From Gloeotrichia echinulata CP02 (lineage in GTDB: Bacteria; Cyanobacteriota; Cyanobacteriia; Cyanobacteriales; Nostocaceae): DNA of 64,000 bases. A program made the translations under genes and the position numbers. Below, piece by piece: positions 28,690 to 37,755 of this stretch. The notes under the pieces were generated by a model that searched no databases, was not told the DNA's origin, and worked only from the letters and a program-made list of their open reading frames with translations. Numbering within the stretch: position 1 is the first letter of the stretch; each line of letters starts with the position of its first letter. The stretch lies in the NCBI GenBank assembly GCA_038087035.1, contig CP051187.1, positions 6,206,001-6,270,000 on the forward strand, read 5' to 3'.

Positions 28690-29133
28690 GCCAGTACCTC
28701 AAAAATTTGCCGCTAGATGAATATTTTTTTAGTCTTCTCGAATTGAAGCGGTTGCATACGAATTTGAGAAAAATTACTTTCTCATTTATATTTTCCATGT
28801 AAATAGAATAACGAGATTTTGACTGTTTTTTGTAAAGAGCATGTAAATATAATTCTTTGCTATGTAAAAGATTTATAAATACTTATGTATCTAAATATTT
28901 TTCATGAAATTAGATGAAAATATCACATATCAAAAAATTAAAGCTAGCTTTCACTAACCCTTGTCATGCTTGTTTTTTAGCTATTATTACCCAGAAACTA
29001 CTAGTAATAGAATAGTAATAAAAACTACTTATCATAATAGACAATAGATAATAGGGAATAGGCAATGTTAAAATAGGAACTGGGGAATAGAAAATAGAGA
29101 ATTAGAAATTGGATAAATCAGAAATAACAACCT
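28690..29133. promoter_or_regulatory. Gap upstream of rfbF, likely promoter region of the polysaccharide series
   Basis: These 444 AT-rich bp lie between the start of rfbF and the stop of the kinase gene. No ORF or MITE end is seen; 29036-29110 contains loose AATAG-type short repeats. Because the kinase transcript also runs leftward into this region, rfbF may be read from both its own and upstream promoters. No specific operator could be identified. Confidence 0.4.
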
Positions 29134-31320
29134 TTACTTATTTTCAAAGTCCTCCAAAATAGTAGAATTTTGGAATAAAGCATCACATTTTTTTTCTACA
29201 ACAACGCACATACTGCTAAGTGATTGTTGGTAAGTATCCATATCCTGTTGCTCCAGAGAAAATTTAGCAGCAGTCTGCAAATCCTCAATTGCTTGCTGAC
29301 TAAATTGTGCCGATTCTTTCCCGCCATATTGAGAAATTTCATAGCGGACCATACCGCGTTTGAGGTAAACTTTGGCGAATTTGGAATTGATGCGTAATGC
29401 TTGGTTAAAATCGGTGATCGCACGTTGATATTCTTGAAAGTAATCGCTGTTATATTGAGCCATTTGATAACGGACTATACCCCGCTGAAAGTAAGCTTCT
29501 GGTTTAGAAGCATTGAGATTAATCGCCTGAGTAAAATCCTCAATTGCTTTTTTGTAGTCTTGTTGAGAGTCGCTGCTGTATTTAGCGATTTGCGAACGCA
29601 CAATACCCCGCCTGATATAAGCTTCACTTTCTTTATTGTTAAGGCGTATAGCCTGATTAAAGTCCGCCAGCGCTAAGTTATATTCTCGATCAGGATCGTT
29701 ACTATATTCCGCCAGAGCATAGCGGACATTACCCCGATTCACAAAAGCTTTGACTTCATAAGGATTGATTTGTAGTGCTTCACTATAATCTATTAGCGCT
29801 CCTTCATAGTCCTTCACATTGAAGCGGGCATTGCCTCGGTTAATATGCGCTTTGGCGTGATTAGGTTCTTGTTGTAGAGCTTGGTTAAAATTTTCAATGG
29901 CTCCCTCATAGTCTCGCACTTTGTAAGCAGCATGACCTTGCTGATAGTACTCGGCAAAATTGAGATTTTTACTACCATCTTTCTGGCGAGACATCAACGT
30001 TTGTTGGCTGTAGGTATTTTGGGAAACAAACGGGCGAGTAAATTTCACCATTAAGTCCAAATAACCCAAAAAACCCAAACCTAAGAAGCACAAAATAATC
30101 GGATAAAGCTTCCGCCTTTTGGGAGATTTATATAGAGGAGAAGGAGTATTTTGGATATATACTGGCTGCCAATGTTGAATTGGTTGTAAAGGCCTGACTG
30201 GCTGTGGAAAGTGCGGGGTTGGAGTGTAGCGTTTTCTGCTGGGGGTACGCTGTTTGAGATGTTCTCTAGCTACTATCGCCTGAGGTGATGGAAACGGATC
30301 ACGTCCACCTAACCGTAAGCTACGTTCACACCAAGGACATACATGCTGGTAACTATCGTAGCGATGCTGGGGATTGACACTACAAGTAACCAAGTTATCT
30401 TCGGCTTCACCAATTGCTGATAGCCAGTTTTCAGCACTCGGACGCAGTTGTGGGTTGTTGTGACCATGTTCAAAACAACGCACAAACAATTCTTGTAAAC
30501 TGGGATGGAGAATTTCCCAAGGAGGTGCAATGGGAGTAGCAATATAAGGTACTTGTCGCTGTTGACTGTAAGTGAAATGACCAGCAGCAATGCGTGCTTC
30601 GTATGGTGGTGGTTCACCCGCGCCTTGAAAAATGCCAGAAAATGGGTGGGTACCTTCCATTAATAGTTGAAATATCAGCACCCCTAACCCAAACAAATCA
30701 TGGGAAATTTCGCGATCGTATTGGGCAAAAATTTTATTTTGCAGTTCTGGTGGGGTAAACTCTGGTTTACCAACTGGACAACGGTAAACAATATGACTGT
30801 CTGGTTCGCTGACCTGAAAGGAATCCGTGTCTACTAAAGTCACCAGTGCTGTGTCACTGACGAGAATATTCGACTCATTCACATCGCCAATACAATATCC
30901 ACTAGCATGTAAAGCGACAAAAGCCGTCGCCAGATTCCGCGCCGTGCGGAGTAGGTACTGATAATTGAATAAAGGACAGTGTTGACGCCGGGTTCTTGGG
31001 TTGTAAAAGTCGATGATGGGACGCATCCCGCGAATGCGCGGCATTAAAAAGCCTATAATCCGTTCGCTACCATCCGTCGTCAGCAATAGATCCTGAGGCC
31101 AAGCTATCGAAATATGTCCCAAATTAGCCGTTGGGTTTTCTGGCGGATTGGCAAGCATTGCCTGGAGTTTGTAAGCATGGGCAAGAGTTGGTTTATGATA
31201 AACTTTTGCCACTAAATTGCCATCGGATGGCACTGCGTAGATACAAGCTTCACCACCACGCCCTAAACTGACGCTGAGGTTCAGAATTTCTTGCTTAGGA
31301 AGACAACGTAGTACCTGCAT
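29134..31320 (-). CDS. Membrane-anchored Ser/Thr kinase-like protein with zinc finger and TPR repeats (TerY-P triad kinase)
   Basis: This 728-aa protein has a kinase-like domain (~15-320) with glycine loop GRGGEACIYAV, Lys in VAKVYHK, catalytic loop GDVNESNIL (Gly in place of HRD His) and DTDSF in place of DFG. A CxxC-type finger (CSVNPQHRY, CPWC) follows at ~325-345, then a membrane segment (IILCFLGLGFLGYL, ~415) and five or six TPR units (~455-700). This kinase class accompanies PP2C and TerY-like vWA proteins in the TerY-P triad, exactly as here. The TPRs after the membrane segment would lie on the opposite side from the kinase. Confidence 0.88.
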   Translation of the reverse strand: MQVLRCLPKQEILNLSVSLGRGGEACIYAVPSDGNLVAKVYHKPTLAHAYKLQAMLANPPENPTANLGHISIAWPQDLLLTTDGSERIIGFLMPRIRGMRPIIDFYNPRTRRQHCPLFNYQYLLRTARNLATAFVALHASGYCIGDVNESNILVSDTALVTLVDTDSFQVSEPDSHIVYRCPVGKPEFTPPELQNKIFAQYDREISHDLFGLGVLIFQLLMEGTHPFSGIFQGAGEPPPYEARIAAGHFTYSQQRQVPYIATPIAPPWEILHPSLQELFVRCFEHGHNNPQLRPSAENWLSAIGEAEDNLVTCSVNPQHRYDSYQHVCPWCERSLRLGGRDPFPSPQAIVAREHLKQRTPSRKRYTPTPHFPQPVRPLQPIQHWQPVYIQNTPSPLYKSPKRRKLYPIILCFLGLGFLGYLDLMVKFTRPFVSQNTYSQQTLMSRQKDGSKNLNFAEYYQQGHAAYKVRDYEGAIENFNQALQQEPNHAKAHINRGNARFNVKDYEGALIDYSEALQINPYEVKAFVNRGNVRYALAEYSNDPDREYNLALADFNQAIRLNNKESEAYIRRGIVRSQIAKYSSDSQQDYKKAIEDFTQAINLNASKPEAYFQRGIVRYQMAQYNSDYFQEYQRAITDFNQALRINSKFAKVYLKRGMVRYEISQYGGKESAQFSQQAIEDLQTAAKFSLEQQDMDTYQQSLSSMCVVVEKKCDALFQNSTILEDFENK

Positions 31321-31376
31321 GATAAAATCGCGATTAACGGAAGTTACTTAAAATGTCGATCTGGCGGAATCATTGT

Positions 31377-32159
31377 TCAAGATTTGCTGAATCCAGCAAT
31401 GATGAGTGTTAAGTCATCATCCGTACGTTGTGTAATTCGCTCAGAGCCTAAAAACCTCACCAACTGTTCTTTGGCTTCTGTCTTATCTTCAGTATTCGCT
31501 ACAAAGTCGAACAGCGGGAAAAAGAATGGTTTGTGAGGTTCACCAACGACCATATTCAACGCCAGCATTTGTAGTCCATCGGTGAGAACACCAACATTGA
31601 CTATGGCTTCACGCCATAATCTCATCTGTGCTGTTTCTAAAGCTCGCTCCGAAGTTAAGAAGGTGGTTTCGTTGATGTATTCGCCACTGTCAGGCATGGT
31701 CAATGCTAGCAGGTTTCCTTTCCCATCCTTCGCCACAGCCAAACCATCACCAATCTGTGCCACAGCCACAACTTCTGGTGTCGCTACCACAATAATTAAG
31801 GTAGTTGCTAAATCCTGGGGCTGTTTATTACAAGTAGCTGCTTCCTCCTCCACCGCTTTTTTGGCCATTAGCATAGCCTCATTCAACAGCGATCGCACCT
31901 CAGCATCATCAGCCAGGGTCTCGGGGGTGACTTCTTTGATCGATATGGTTTCGATAGCCGTTTCTACAGCCACCATCGCCCCGACTTTCCCCTGGCTAGC
32001 AGAACCCGCACCATCTGCTACAGCTGCCACCAACACATTATCTGACAATAGCTGCCAATGGTGTGCATCCTGACACAATTGCTTGGTTCTAGTATGGCTT
32101 GTGCCACATACAGATGCGGCGACTACCCGCCATTGAGGGATCTGTTTTGATGTGTTCAT
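31377..32159 (-). CDS. PP2C-type Ser/Thr phosphatase (TerY-P triad)
   Basis: This 260-aa PPM phosphatase has QDAHHWQLL near residue 30, VAAVADGAGSAS near 44-55 (metal-binding Asp), AQIGDGLAV near 136, VGVLTDGL near 187 and TDDDLTLI near 250. It belongs to the PP2C group found in triads with a kinase and vWA protein, and would reverse phosphorylation by the adjacent kinase. It lies 56 bp from the kinase gene, in the same direction. The upstream gap to the vWA gene is filled with heptamer repeats. Confidence 0.9.
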   Translation of the reverse strand: MNTSKQIPQWRVVAASVCGTSHTRTKQLCQDAHHWQLLSDNVLVAAVADGAGSASQGKVGAMVAVETAIETISIKEVTPETLADDAEVRSLLNEAMLMAKKAVEEEAATCNKQPQDLATTLIIVVATPEVVAVAQIGDGLAVAKDGKGNLLALTMPDSGEYINETTFLTSERALETAQMRLWREAIVNVGVLTDGLQMLALNMVVGEPHKPFFFPLFDFVANTEDKTEAKEQLVRFLGSERITQRTDDDLTLIIAGFSKS

Positions 32160-32360
32160 TTGTCATTTGTCATTTGTCATTTGTCATTTGTCATTTGTCA
32201 TTTGTCAGTTGTCAGTTGTCAGTTGTCAGTTGTCAGTTGTCATTTGTTATTTGTTATTTGTCAGTGGTAACTACTTTTGACCCTTGACTCTTGACCCTTG
32301 ACCCTTGACTCTTGACTCTTGACCCTTGACCCTTGACTCTTGACCCTTTACCTCTTGTCT
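32160..32360. repeat. STRR heptamer repeats between phosphatase and vWA genes
   Basis: Two runs of 7-bp tandem repeats occur: TCATTTG/TCAGTTG units at ~32160-32262, then CCTTGAC/TCTTGAC units at ~32278-32345. Short tandemly repeated repetitive (STRR) sequences of this kind are typical of heterocystous cyanobacteria. They separate two genes that should act together, so they may affect co-expression. Confidence 0.9.
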
Positions 32361-32363
32361 GAT

Positions 32364-33038
32364 TTAAACAGAACCCCAGCCAATTGGGGGTAAAGCCACC
32401 TGTTCATCTACCCGCGAATGAGAAACCGCTGACATACTAGTTGACAACCAGACAAACATCTCGATAAAGTTCAATCCTTTAAGTTTCAGGGGGGCACGCA
32501 TAGCTATTTGATTTAAGCGCGTCATATTCGCGTTTTCTACACCAACCGTAAAAAATGCTACTTTTTTACTTACTTCATCTCCTTGTACACGCTGTGCTGC
32601 TTGCTCTACCACATGCTCTAACTCACCTTGCGGCTCGCCATCGGTTATCATAAATACCCAAGGACGATAGTAAGCTATACCATTGGCACGATATTGAGAT
32701 TTGCGCTCTTGAATTATGTCCAATGCTTTATGAATTCCTGCACCCATAGTGGTCAGTCCTTGGGCTGTCAGGATTGGCGGGTTAAATATATCGGCCGTCA
32801 CAAAGTCTTGGACTACATTCACATGACTATCAAAGGTGACGATTGCTACTTCTACCCGTCTGGCTGCTAAGGAATTTTTGAGTAATTCATCCTTCAAACT
32901 TAGCAGACCCTGATTTAAAGCCTCAATGGGATCTCCTTGCATAGAGCCAGATGTATCTAGCAACAGCACGCAAGGACAACGGGGTTCTGGGTTCTCAGCA
33001 AACTCCACTACTTCATCAAGTCTTAATGTATCAGGCAT
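32364..33038 (-). CDS. TerY-like von Willebrand A domain protein (TerY-P triad)
   Basis: About 224 aa from ATG 33038 (frame open to TTG 33065). A full MIDAS is visible: DTSGSMQGDP near residue 27, TMGAGIHKAL (Thr) near 98 and MITDGEPQG (Asp) near 130. TerY-type vWA proteins bind metal and are thought to serve as the switch component, possibly phosphorylated by the partner kinase and reset by PP2C. In other genomes the triad is tied to Ter-type stress or defence modules; no other ter gene is seen here. Confidence 0.9.
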   Translation of the reverse strand: MPDTLRLDEVVEFAENPEPRCPCVLLLDTSGSMQGDPIEALNQGLLSLKDELLKNSLAARRVEVAIVTFDSHVNVVQDFVTADIFNPPILTAQGLTTMGAGIHKALDIIQERKSQYRANGIAYYRPWVFMITDGEPQGELEHVVEQAAQRVQGDEVSKKVAFFTVGVENANMTRLNQIAMRAPLKLKGLNFIEMFVWLSTSMSAVSHSRVDEQVALPPIGWGSV

Positions 33039-33065
33039 AACTTTTTGTGTTATGTTGAGGTTCAA

Positions 33066-33760
33066 AGTTTTCTTTCCTGTTTCTCAAAGTATATAGTGAG
33101 TTTTTAGCGCCGACACAACTACTTGTATGGTGTTTGGTTATGTTTGTTTAATCTTGAATTAAACAGATTATCTTCACCAAAATCTCGACATAATTTCCGC
33201 AAATCTTCATCAAGATCAAGTTGAGTAAAAGGGAATTTAGCACTGGTTCGCCTTGCCTCTATATAATTTATCTACCAAAATTTATATAGAGTAATCCCAG
33301 AATACTATAAATGCGTAGATTTGCCTAGGCAAATTCTTAAAGATTTTATGTAGAAAATGAGGTTTTTATATAAATTAAATTAATCATAATCAACTCCAAA
33401 ACCATCAGCCTTATACACCTGTAAATATGTTAGCTTCCAATGAAAATGCCCACGAAAAGTCCAAATTTCAGTAGATTCTACAAAATGTAACAAACCACCT
33501 AGCCTCTAGGTTTTCCAGCTTGTAATATATATACAGCGATCCCAATTAGGTGGTTAACAATACCAGTGGTGGCAATTCACTGTTAACAGTTGACAGTCAA
33601 CAGACTGTATTAGTAAACCAAATCATTTAGGACTGCTATATACATATTTTCTCCGAAATACCTTGTTTTTAGAGAAAAATCAAAATATAGAGACTACCTC
33701 ATTACCTTTATTTCATCTTTACCAAAATTCAGCTTAATTTCCGGAAAAAATCCAAAAATT
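33066..33760. other. 695-bp divergent intergenic region with a MITE
   Basis: It separates the vWA gene (left) from the PatA-like gene (right) and must contain both promoters. A family-4 MITE lies at ~33528-33643. The rest is AT-rich unique sequence without ORFs or recognised operators. Confidence 0.6.
33528..33643. mobile_element. MITE-like element, family 4, copy b
   Basis: The element is about 115 bp. Ends read ATATACAGCGATCCCAATTAGG and the complement of CCAAATCATTTAGGACTGC, around an internal GTTAACAGTTGACAGTCAAC run. A sister copy lies at 54534-54630 and a more distant one at 19658-19760. Confidence 0.65.
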
Positions 33761-35164
33761 ATGAATATTACTGGTACATTCACTAAACTACGCCCCCACA
33801 GTTTGTTAAGACAGTTATCTAGTAGTTATGACAGTACTTATTTACAAGCCTCTAGCAACTCTGTTTCTTGGTCAATTTATTTAGAGCAAGGTAAAATTAC
33901 TTACGCTACCCATTCAGTCGAACCTTTTGATCGACTAGAACGTCATTTGCGTCGCCTCAGCCATCAAATTCCTCTGTTGACCAGTGAAATTCGTGTCCAA
34001 TTACGTCTGATGTTTGCAGATGAATCACCAAATCCCTTCCTAGGACAGCAGACAAATTTGATTAATCAGCCGCCTGAGTATCAAGCCATTTACTGGCTTG
34101 TAACTCAACACCATCTGCACTCTACACAAGCAGCAGTATTAATTCAAGAATTGGTTAAAGAAGTGATTGAATCATTTCTATTAATCAATGCTGGAATTTA
34201 TGAATTAAGCGATTCTGTGACTCAACTACCGAGAATTTGCAGGCTAGATGTAGAGAAACTATTAGAACGTTGCCAAGCACGGTTACAAACTTGGCAGTCT
34301 TTTGCTCCGCAAATTTCCTCTCCTTATCAGCGTCCATACCTGTTAATTAATAGCCCACAACAAAACAAAAATTTACCAGACCTCCCACCAAATTTAATTA
34401 ACTGGATGAAGGGTTTTAGCCTACGTCATCTTGCCTTAATGATGAATCAAGATGAAATTCAACTGGCTCGAAATTTATACCCTTACATCACTAATGGACG
34501 GGTAATATTACATGAACCAGACCCACCATTTGATAAATTACCCAAGTTTTTTGAAGAACTATCACCCTCTACTCAATATATAACAGAATTAGTCAAACAA
34601 GAATTAATTAATAAGACAGAACAACCAAGCAGCACTACAGCCAAAGCCTCCCCAGATATTTCCCAAGAGAATATAGCTACCGTTCAGCGCTTACCACAAA
34701 TTGCGGCTCCGCCAACAGACAAAGTTCAGGAATTAACAATACCAAATACCACAAACCCAGCGCCAGAAAGAGTAACGACTGCTACGGCCACTGCTAACAA
34801 AGTCTACAAAATTGTTTCTGTAGATGACAGTCCCACCATTCTCAAAGAAATCAGCCGATTTTTAGAAGATGAAAATTTTTCTGTAGTTGCCATCAACGAG
34901 CCACTAAAAGCTGTTATGTCAATTATTAGGCACAAACCCGACTTAATTTTACTGGATCTCAATATGGCTGGCATTGATGGTTATGAACTTTGTCGTATTA
35001 TACGTAATAATCCCATGTTCAAAAATACGCCCATTATCTTTGTAACAGGGAATAAGGGACTGGTAGACAAGGTGAAAGCCAAATTAGTCGGGGCTTCAGG
35101 GTATCTCACCAAACCTTTTACACGTGCGGAATTACTGAAGATTGTCTTCATGCATTTGGCTTGA
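33761..35164 (+). CDS. PatA-like response regulator (PATAN domain + C-terminal receiver)
   Basis: This 467-aa protein has an N-terminal PATAN/DUF4388-type domain (SVSWSIYLEQGKITYATHS near 33-51) and a helical middle with Pro/Thr-rich linker (~290-345). The C-terminal REC domain (~348-467) shows VSVDDSPTI, phosphoacceptor LLDLNMAGIDG, VTGN and TKPFT. PatA-family regulators act in heterocyst patterning, phototaxis and other cyanobacterial signalling; the target here is unknown. It is followed after 45 bp by a CheY-like gene, the arrangement that begins PixGH/PilGH-type taxis operons, but the CheW/MCP/CheA partners are missing. Confidence 0.88.
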   Translation: MNITGTFTKLRPHSLLRQLSSSYDSTYLQASSNSVSWSIYLEQGKITYATHSVEPFDRLERHLRRLSHQIPLLTSEIRVQLRLMFADESPNPFLGQQTNLINQPPEYQAIYWLVTQHHLHSTQAAVLIQELVKEVIESFLLINAGIYELSDSVTQLPRICRLDVEKLLERCQARLQTWQSFAPQISSPYQRPYLLINSPQQNKNLPDLPPNLINWMKGFSLRHLALMMNQDEIQLARNLYPYITNGRVILHEPDPPFDKLPKFFEELSPSTQYITELVKQELINKTEQPSSTTAKASPDISQENIATVQRLPQIAAPPTDKVQELTIPNTTNPAPERVTTATATANKVYKIVSVDDSPTILKEISRFLEDENFSVVAINEPLKAVMSIIRHKPDLILLDLNMAGIDGYELCRIIRNNPMFKNTPIIFVTGNKGLVDKVKAKLVGASGYLTKPFTRAELLKIVFMHLA

Positions 35165-35209
35165 TCCACTAAAAATTAGACTATTTTGGGATAGTGAGGG
35201 TAGATTAAT

Positions 35210-35575
35210 ATGGCGACAATTTTGGTTGTGGAAGATACTCCGTCTCAGTTGGAATTAATCAATGGTTTTTTGCGAGAAAGTGGTCATACCGTACTTAAGG
35301 CTTATGATGCCAAGGATGGTCTAAATCAAGCAGTCACTCACCAACCTGATGCCATTATTACTGATGTGGTTATGCCTGGACTAAGCGGCTTTGAATTTTG
35401 TCGCTTACTGAAAAGAAATCCAGCCACGGCGAAAGTACCAATTATTATTTGTAGTTCAAAAAATAATGATATTGACCGGATCTGGGGGATGAAACAAGGG
35501 GCGGATGTTTATTTAACTAAGCCTTTCACTAAGCAAGAATTACTCCGTGCTTTGCAATCTATTGTCAGCAATTAA
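35210..35575 (+). CDS. CheY/PixH-like single-domain response regulator
   Basis: A complete 121-aa REC domain: acidic pair VVEDTPS at the start, phosphoacceptor Asp52 in IITDVVMPG, Ser of ICSSKN and Lys of TKPFTKQ. It has no output domain, so it probably acts by protein contact or phosphotransfer, likely together with the PatA-like regulator encoded just upstream. The 3' end runs into a 243-bp dispersed repeat that begins 15 bp after the stop; the rest of a taxis operon could have been displaced by insertion there. Confidence 0.9.
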   Translation: MATILVVEDTPSQLELINGFLRESGHTVLKAYDAKDGLNQAVTHQPDAIITDVVMPGLSGFEFCRLLKRNPATAKVPIIICSSKNNDIDRIWGMKQGADVYLTKPFTKQELLRALQSIVSN

Positions 35576-35590
35576 GTATTTAAACTTGCA

Positions 35591-35833
35591 GGCTCTAGAC
35601 TGCCCTGACTGGTTCCCAGGCTCTAGACTGGGAACCCATTCTGGGAGGCTCCGCCTCCAGTAGCTTGACAAAAGGCAGAGCCTATGAGAATATATTCCCA
35701 GCCATGAGGCTGGGAACGAGACGATGGGTCATTGAGAAAAGTCACCAATGCCCAATGCCCTATGCCCCAAGTCGGGCTGTGCCTTGCTACCGGATTTGAT
35801 ATGACAATCAATTTTTTTATATCGAACTCAGGT
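35591..35833. repeat. 243-bp dispersed repeat, copy 1
   Basis: Near-identical to 37513-37755 in the same orientation, with a few substitutions. It contains several hairpins (TTCCCAGG/CTGGGAA, GGAGGCTCCGCCTCC, TCCCAGCC/GGCTGGGA). No protein is encoded, although an open frame of 62 codons appears on the minus strand of both copies. It starts immediately after the CheY-like gene. Confidence 0.9.
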
Positions 35834-36612
35834 CAAGAGAGCAGTATAAGCATTAATTATGTATTTAGTAGTTTACACTACTTTAATATACGTAAGAGTG
35901 ATTAGCGATGCCTGCGGCGGGCGTAGCCATCGCTCTTTGGGGAAAAACTTTTTGGTTTACTGTTTATGTGCTTTCAACCCCGCACCAGGGTGGCAGGACT
36001 TAGTTTTCTAGGATACTCACTTCACCTACATGGATATCAAGTTGTCATCAGTAAAGGATTAAAGTGCGAACTCAACCAGGATTGGTTACTTTACTGAAGC
36101 CTGGAATCCCCTTACCTTCAACATGCAATATGTCGATTACCAATTTACGATGAGCCTAACTCAAATGGATCAATCCCGTCCTGCAATATCAGCCTACATT
36201 ACAAGTCAAACTAACCAACAGTTAGAGTCAATTCAAAAACTTTTGGCTATGAGTGCAATAAAAAATTAAAATTGCTTGCCTCTAATTAATAACATCTGTT
36301 ATCTCAGTCAATAGAACACTAATGACTAATAAATATCTGACTTTCATATTTAGAGAAGAAAGTCAGATATTTTATATTTTTTCTCATATTAGTAAGGTAC
36401 AGAAAAAATAATTAACCGCATATGAACACAGATAAATTTGTATTTTATTAGACTAAAAAATGCTATAAATGCCATAATTTAAAAGAATAACAAGGATAAT
36501 CAGTAATTGCTATAATTTTTCAAGTCTTTGGTTATATTGTAACTAAAATATTTTAGAAAATTAGTCATTACAATACTATAATTTTATAAGAATCAAACCA
36601 AAACCTAAACTT
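35834..36612. other. Gap with a palindromic repeat and a gene remnant
   Basis: It holds a palindrome at ~35902-35933 (AGCGATG ... CATCGCT around CCTGCGGCGGGCG, common in these genomes), a 3' gene remnant (36063-36269) and an AT-rich stretch ahead of the orphan gene at 36613. Nothing else was recognised. Confidence 0.6.
36063..36269 (+). pseudogene. 3' remnant of a paralogue of the orphan gene at 36613
   Basis: This open stretch of about 68 codons ending at TAA 36269 translates to a segment ending AYITSQTNQQLESIQKLLAM. It aligns with the C terminus of the intact protein downstream (TYITKMTNQTFDSIQHLVAM), and the preceding PLTFNMQY matches SFTFKMNY. A stop at 36060-36062 closes the frame upstream and no start is visible, so this looks like the tail of a degraded copy. 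Confidence 0.7.
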
Positions 36613-37440
36613 ATGACAAGTATTCCTAATAATGCCGCAACCCCTTCACCACAAGATCCGCCTTCTGATTACATTATTGATATTATTCGTAAAGCTAAAG
36701 ACACTTATACTCTCCCAAAAATTTTACTTGTGCCTTCACATATTAATCAAAATGATGTACAAAATCTCCAAGATATTTCACTTATTGACACTTACGCATC
36801 AGTTTATAGTGCTGCATACATCTATCCAAGCCATCCTCATCATTTTGATATCACAACACCAGATAAAGTTGCGAGTTTTACTACAGTTTTAGCTAGTGGA
36901 TATTTCCGCGTGATAACAGAAGGATTGCCAACGTTTTTGTCTATGGAGACATCGACAGCACTAAATTTTTCGGCAATTACAACTACTGGTGAGTTGAATA
37001 TCAAGTTGCGTCACGAACTTTTTCAATCATTTCAACTTTCACATTCTGCCACAAGACAACTTGACAGCATCATGGAAAATATTGTTAGAAGATTAGAAGG
37101 TATTAGAGCAGTCCACTCACCGCAGTTAGATCCCTTAAATTACTTGCTTTCAGTTTACTCTTTTGAACAGCATCTTCTGATACCTGCTATGAGATTTCCC
37201 AAAATACATTTATTCTATTTAAAAATTGATCAAAATTCTTTTAACACTTCAGTTAGTAATTCTTCCGCTAATTCTTTCACGTTCAAGATGAACTATCAAA
37301 TTTATAAATTATCAATAAATTCTTCTCATATATCTACAAACATACGAGACTTAATCAAAACGTATATTACAAAGATGACCAACCAAACATTCGACTCAAT
37401 TCAACACTTAGTGGCTATGAATGCTATTAACCCAAGTTAA
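36613..37440 (+). CDS. Orphan protein of unknown function
   Basis: A 275-aa protein from ATG 36613. I do not recognise it. It is Ser/Thr/Asn-rich with alternating beta-type patterns, no signal peptide and no membrane segment. A segment FQSFQLSHSATRQLDSIMENIVRRLEGI (amphipathic helix, ~139-166) and a Ser/Asn-rich turn region (~210-222) stand out. The C-terminal ~60 residues are conserved in the remnant at 36063-36269. Low GC and bracketing by two 243-bp direct repeats suggest accessory status. A toxin-like or self-assembling protein is possible but unsupported. Confidence 0.7.
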   Translation: MTSIPNNAATPSPQDPPSDYIIDIIRKAKDTYTLPKILLVPSHINQNDVQNLQDISLIDTYASVYSAAYIYPSHPHHFDITTPDKVASFTTVLASGYFRVITEGLPTFLSMETSTALNFSAITTTGELNIKLRHELFQSFQLSHSATRQLDSIMENIVRRLEGIRAVHSPQLDPLNYLLSVYSFEQHLLIPAMRFPKIHLFYLKIDQNSFNTSVSNSSANSFTFKMNYQIYKLSINSSHISTNIRDLIKTYITKMTNQTFDSIQHLVAMNAINPS

Positions 37441-37512
37441 AGGATGTACATGGAGAGCCTTACCAGGGGATTTTCCACACCTTCTTGGCAAATACTTTTT
37501 GACTGGTTCCCA

Positions 37513-37755
37513 GGCTCTAGACTGCCCTGACTGGTTCCCAGGCTCTAGACTGGGAACCCATTCTGGGAGGCTCCGCCTCCAGTAGCTTGACAAAAGGCAG
37601 AGCCTATGAGAATACATTCCCAGCCATGAGGCTGGGAACGAGACGATGGGGCATTGAAAAAAGTCACCAATGCCCTATGCCCTATGCCCCAAGTCGGGCT
37701 GTCCCTTGCTACCAGATTTGATATGACAATCAATTTTTTGATATCGAACTCAGGT
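37513..37755. repeat. 243-bp dispersed repeat, copy 2
   Basis: The sister of 35591-35833, same orientation, 1922 bp away. The 12 bases before it also resemble the start of the repeat unit (GACTGGTTCCCAGG). Its right end supplies the stop codon of the cupin gene on the minus strand (TGA, 37752-37750). Confidence 0.9.

Noticed and set aside
32160..32360. CRISPR-like array
   Set aside because: Units are 7 bp with no spacers; these are STRR repeats. The 21-bp array at 6.6 kb also lacks spacers.
35623..35811. 62-codon minus-strand ORF, also at 37545-37733
   Set aside because: Both lie in copies of a dispersed non-coding repeat; similarity is from DNA duplication.
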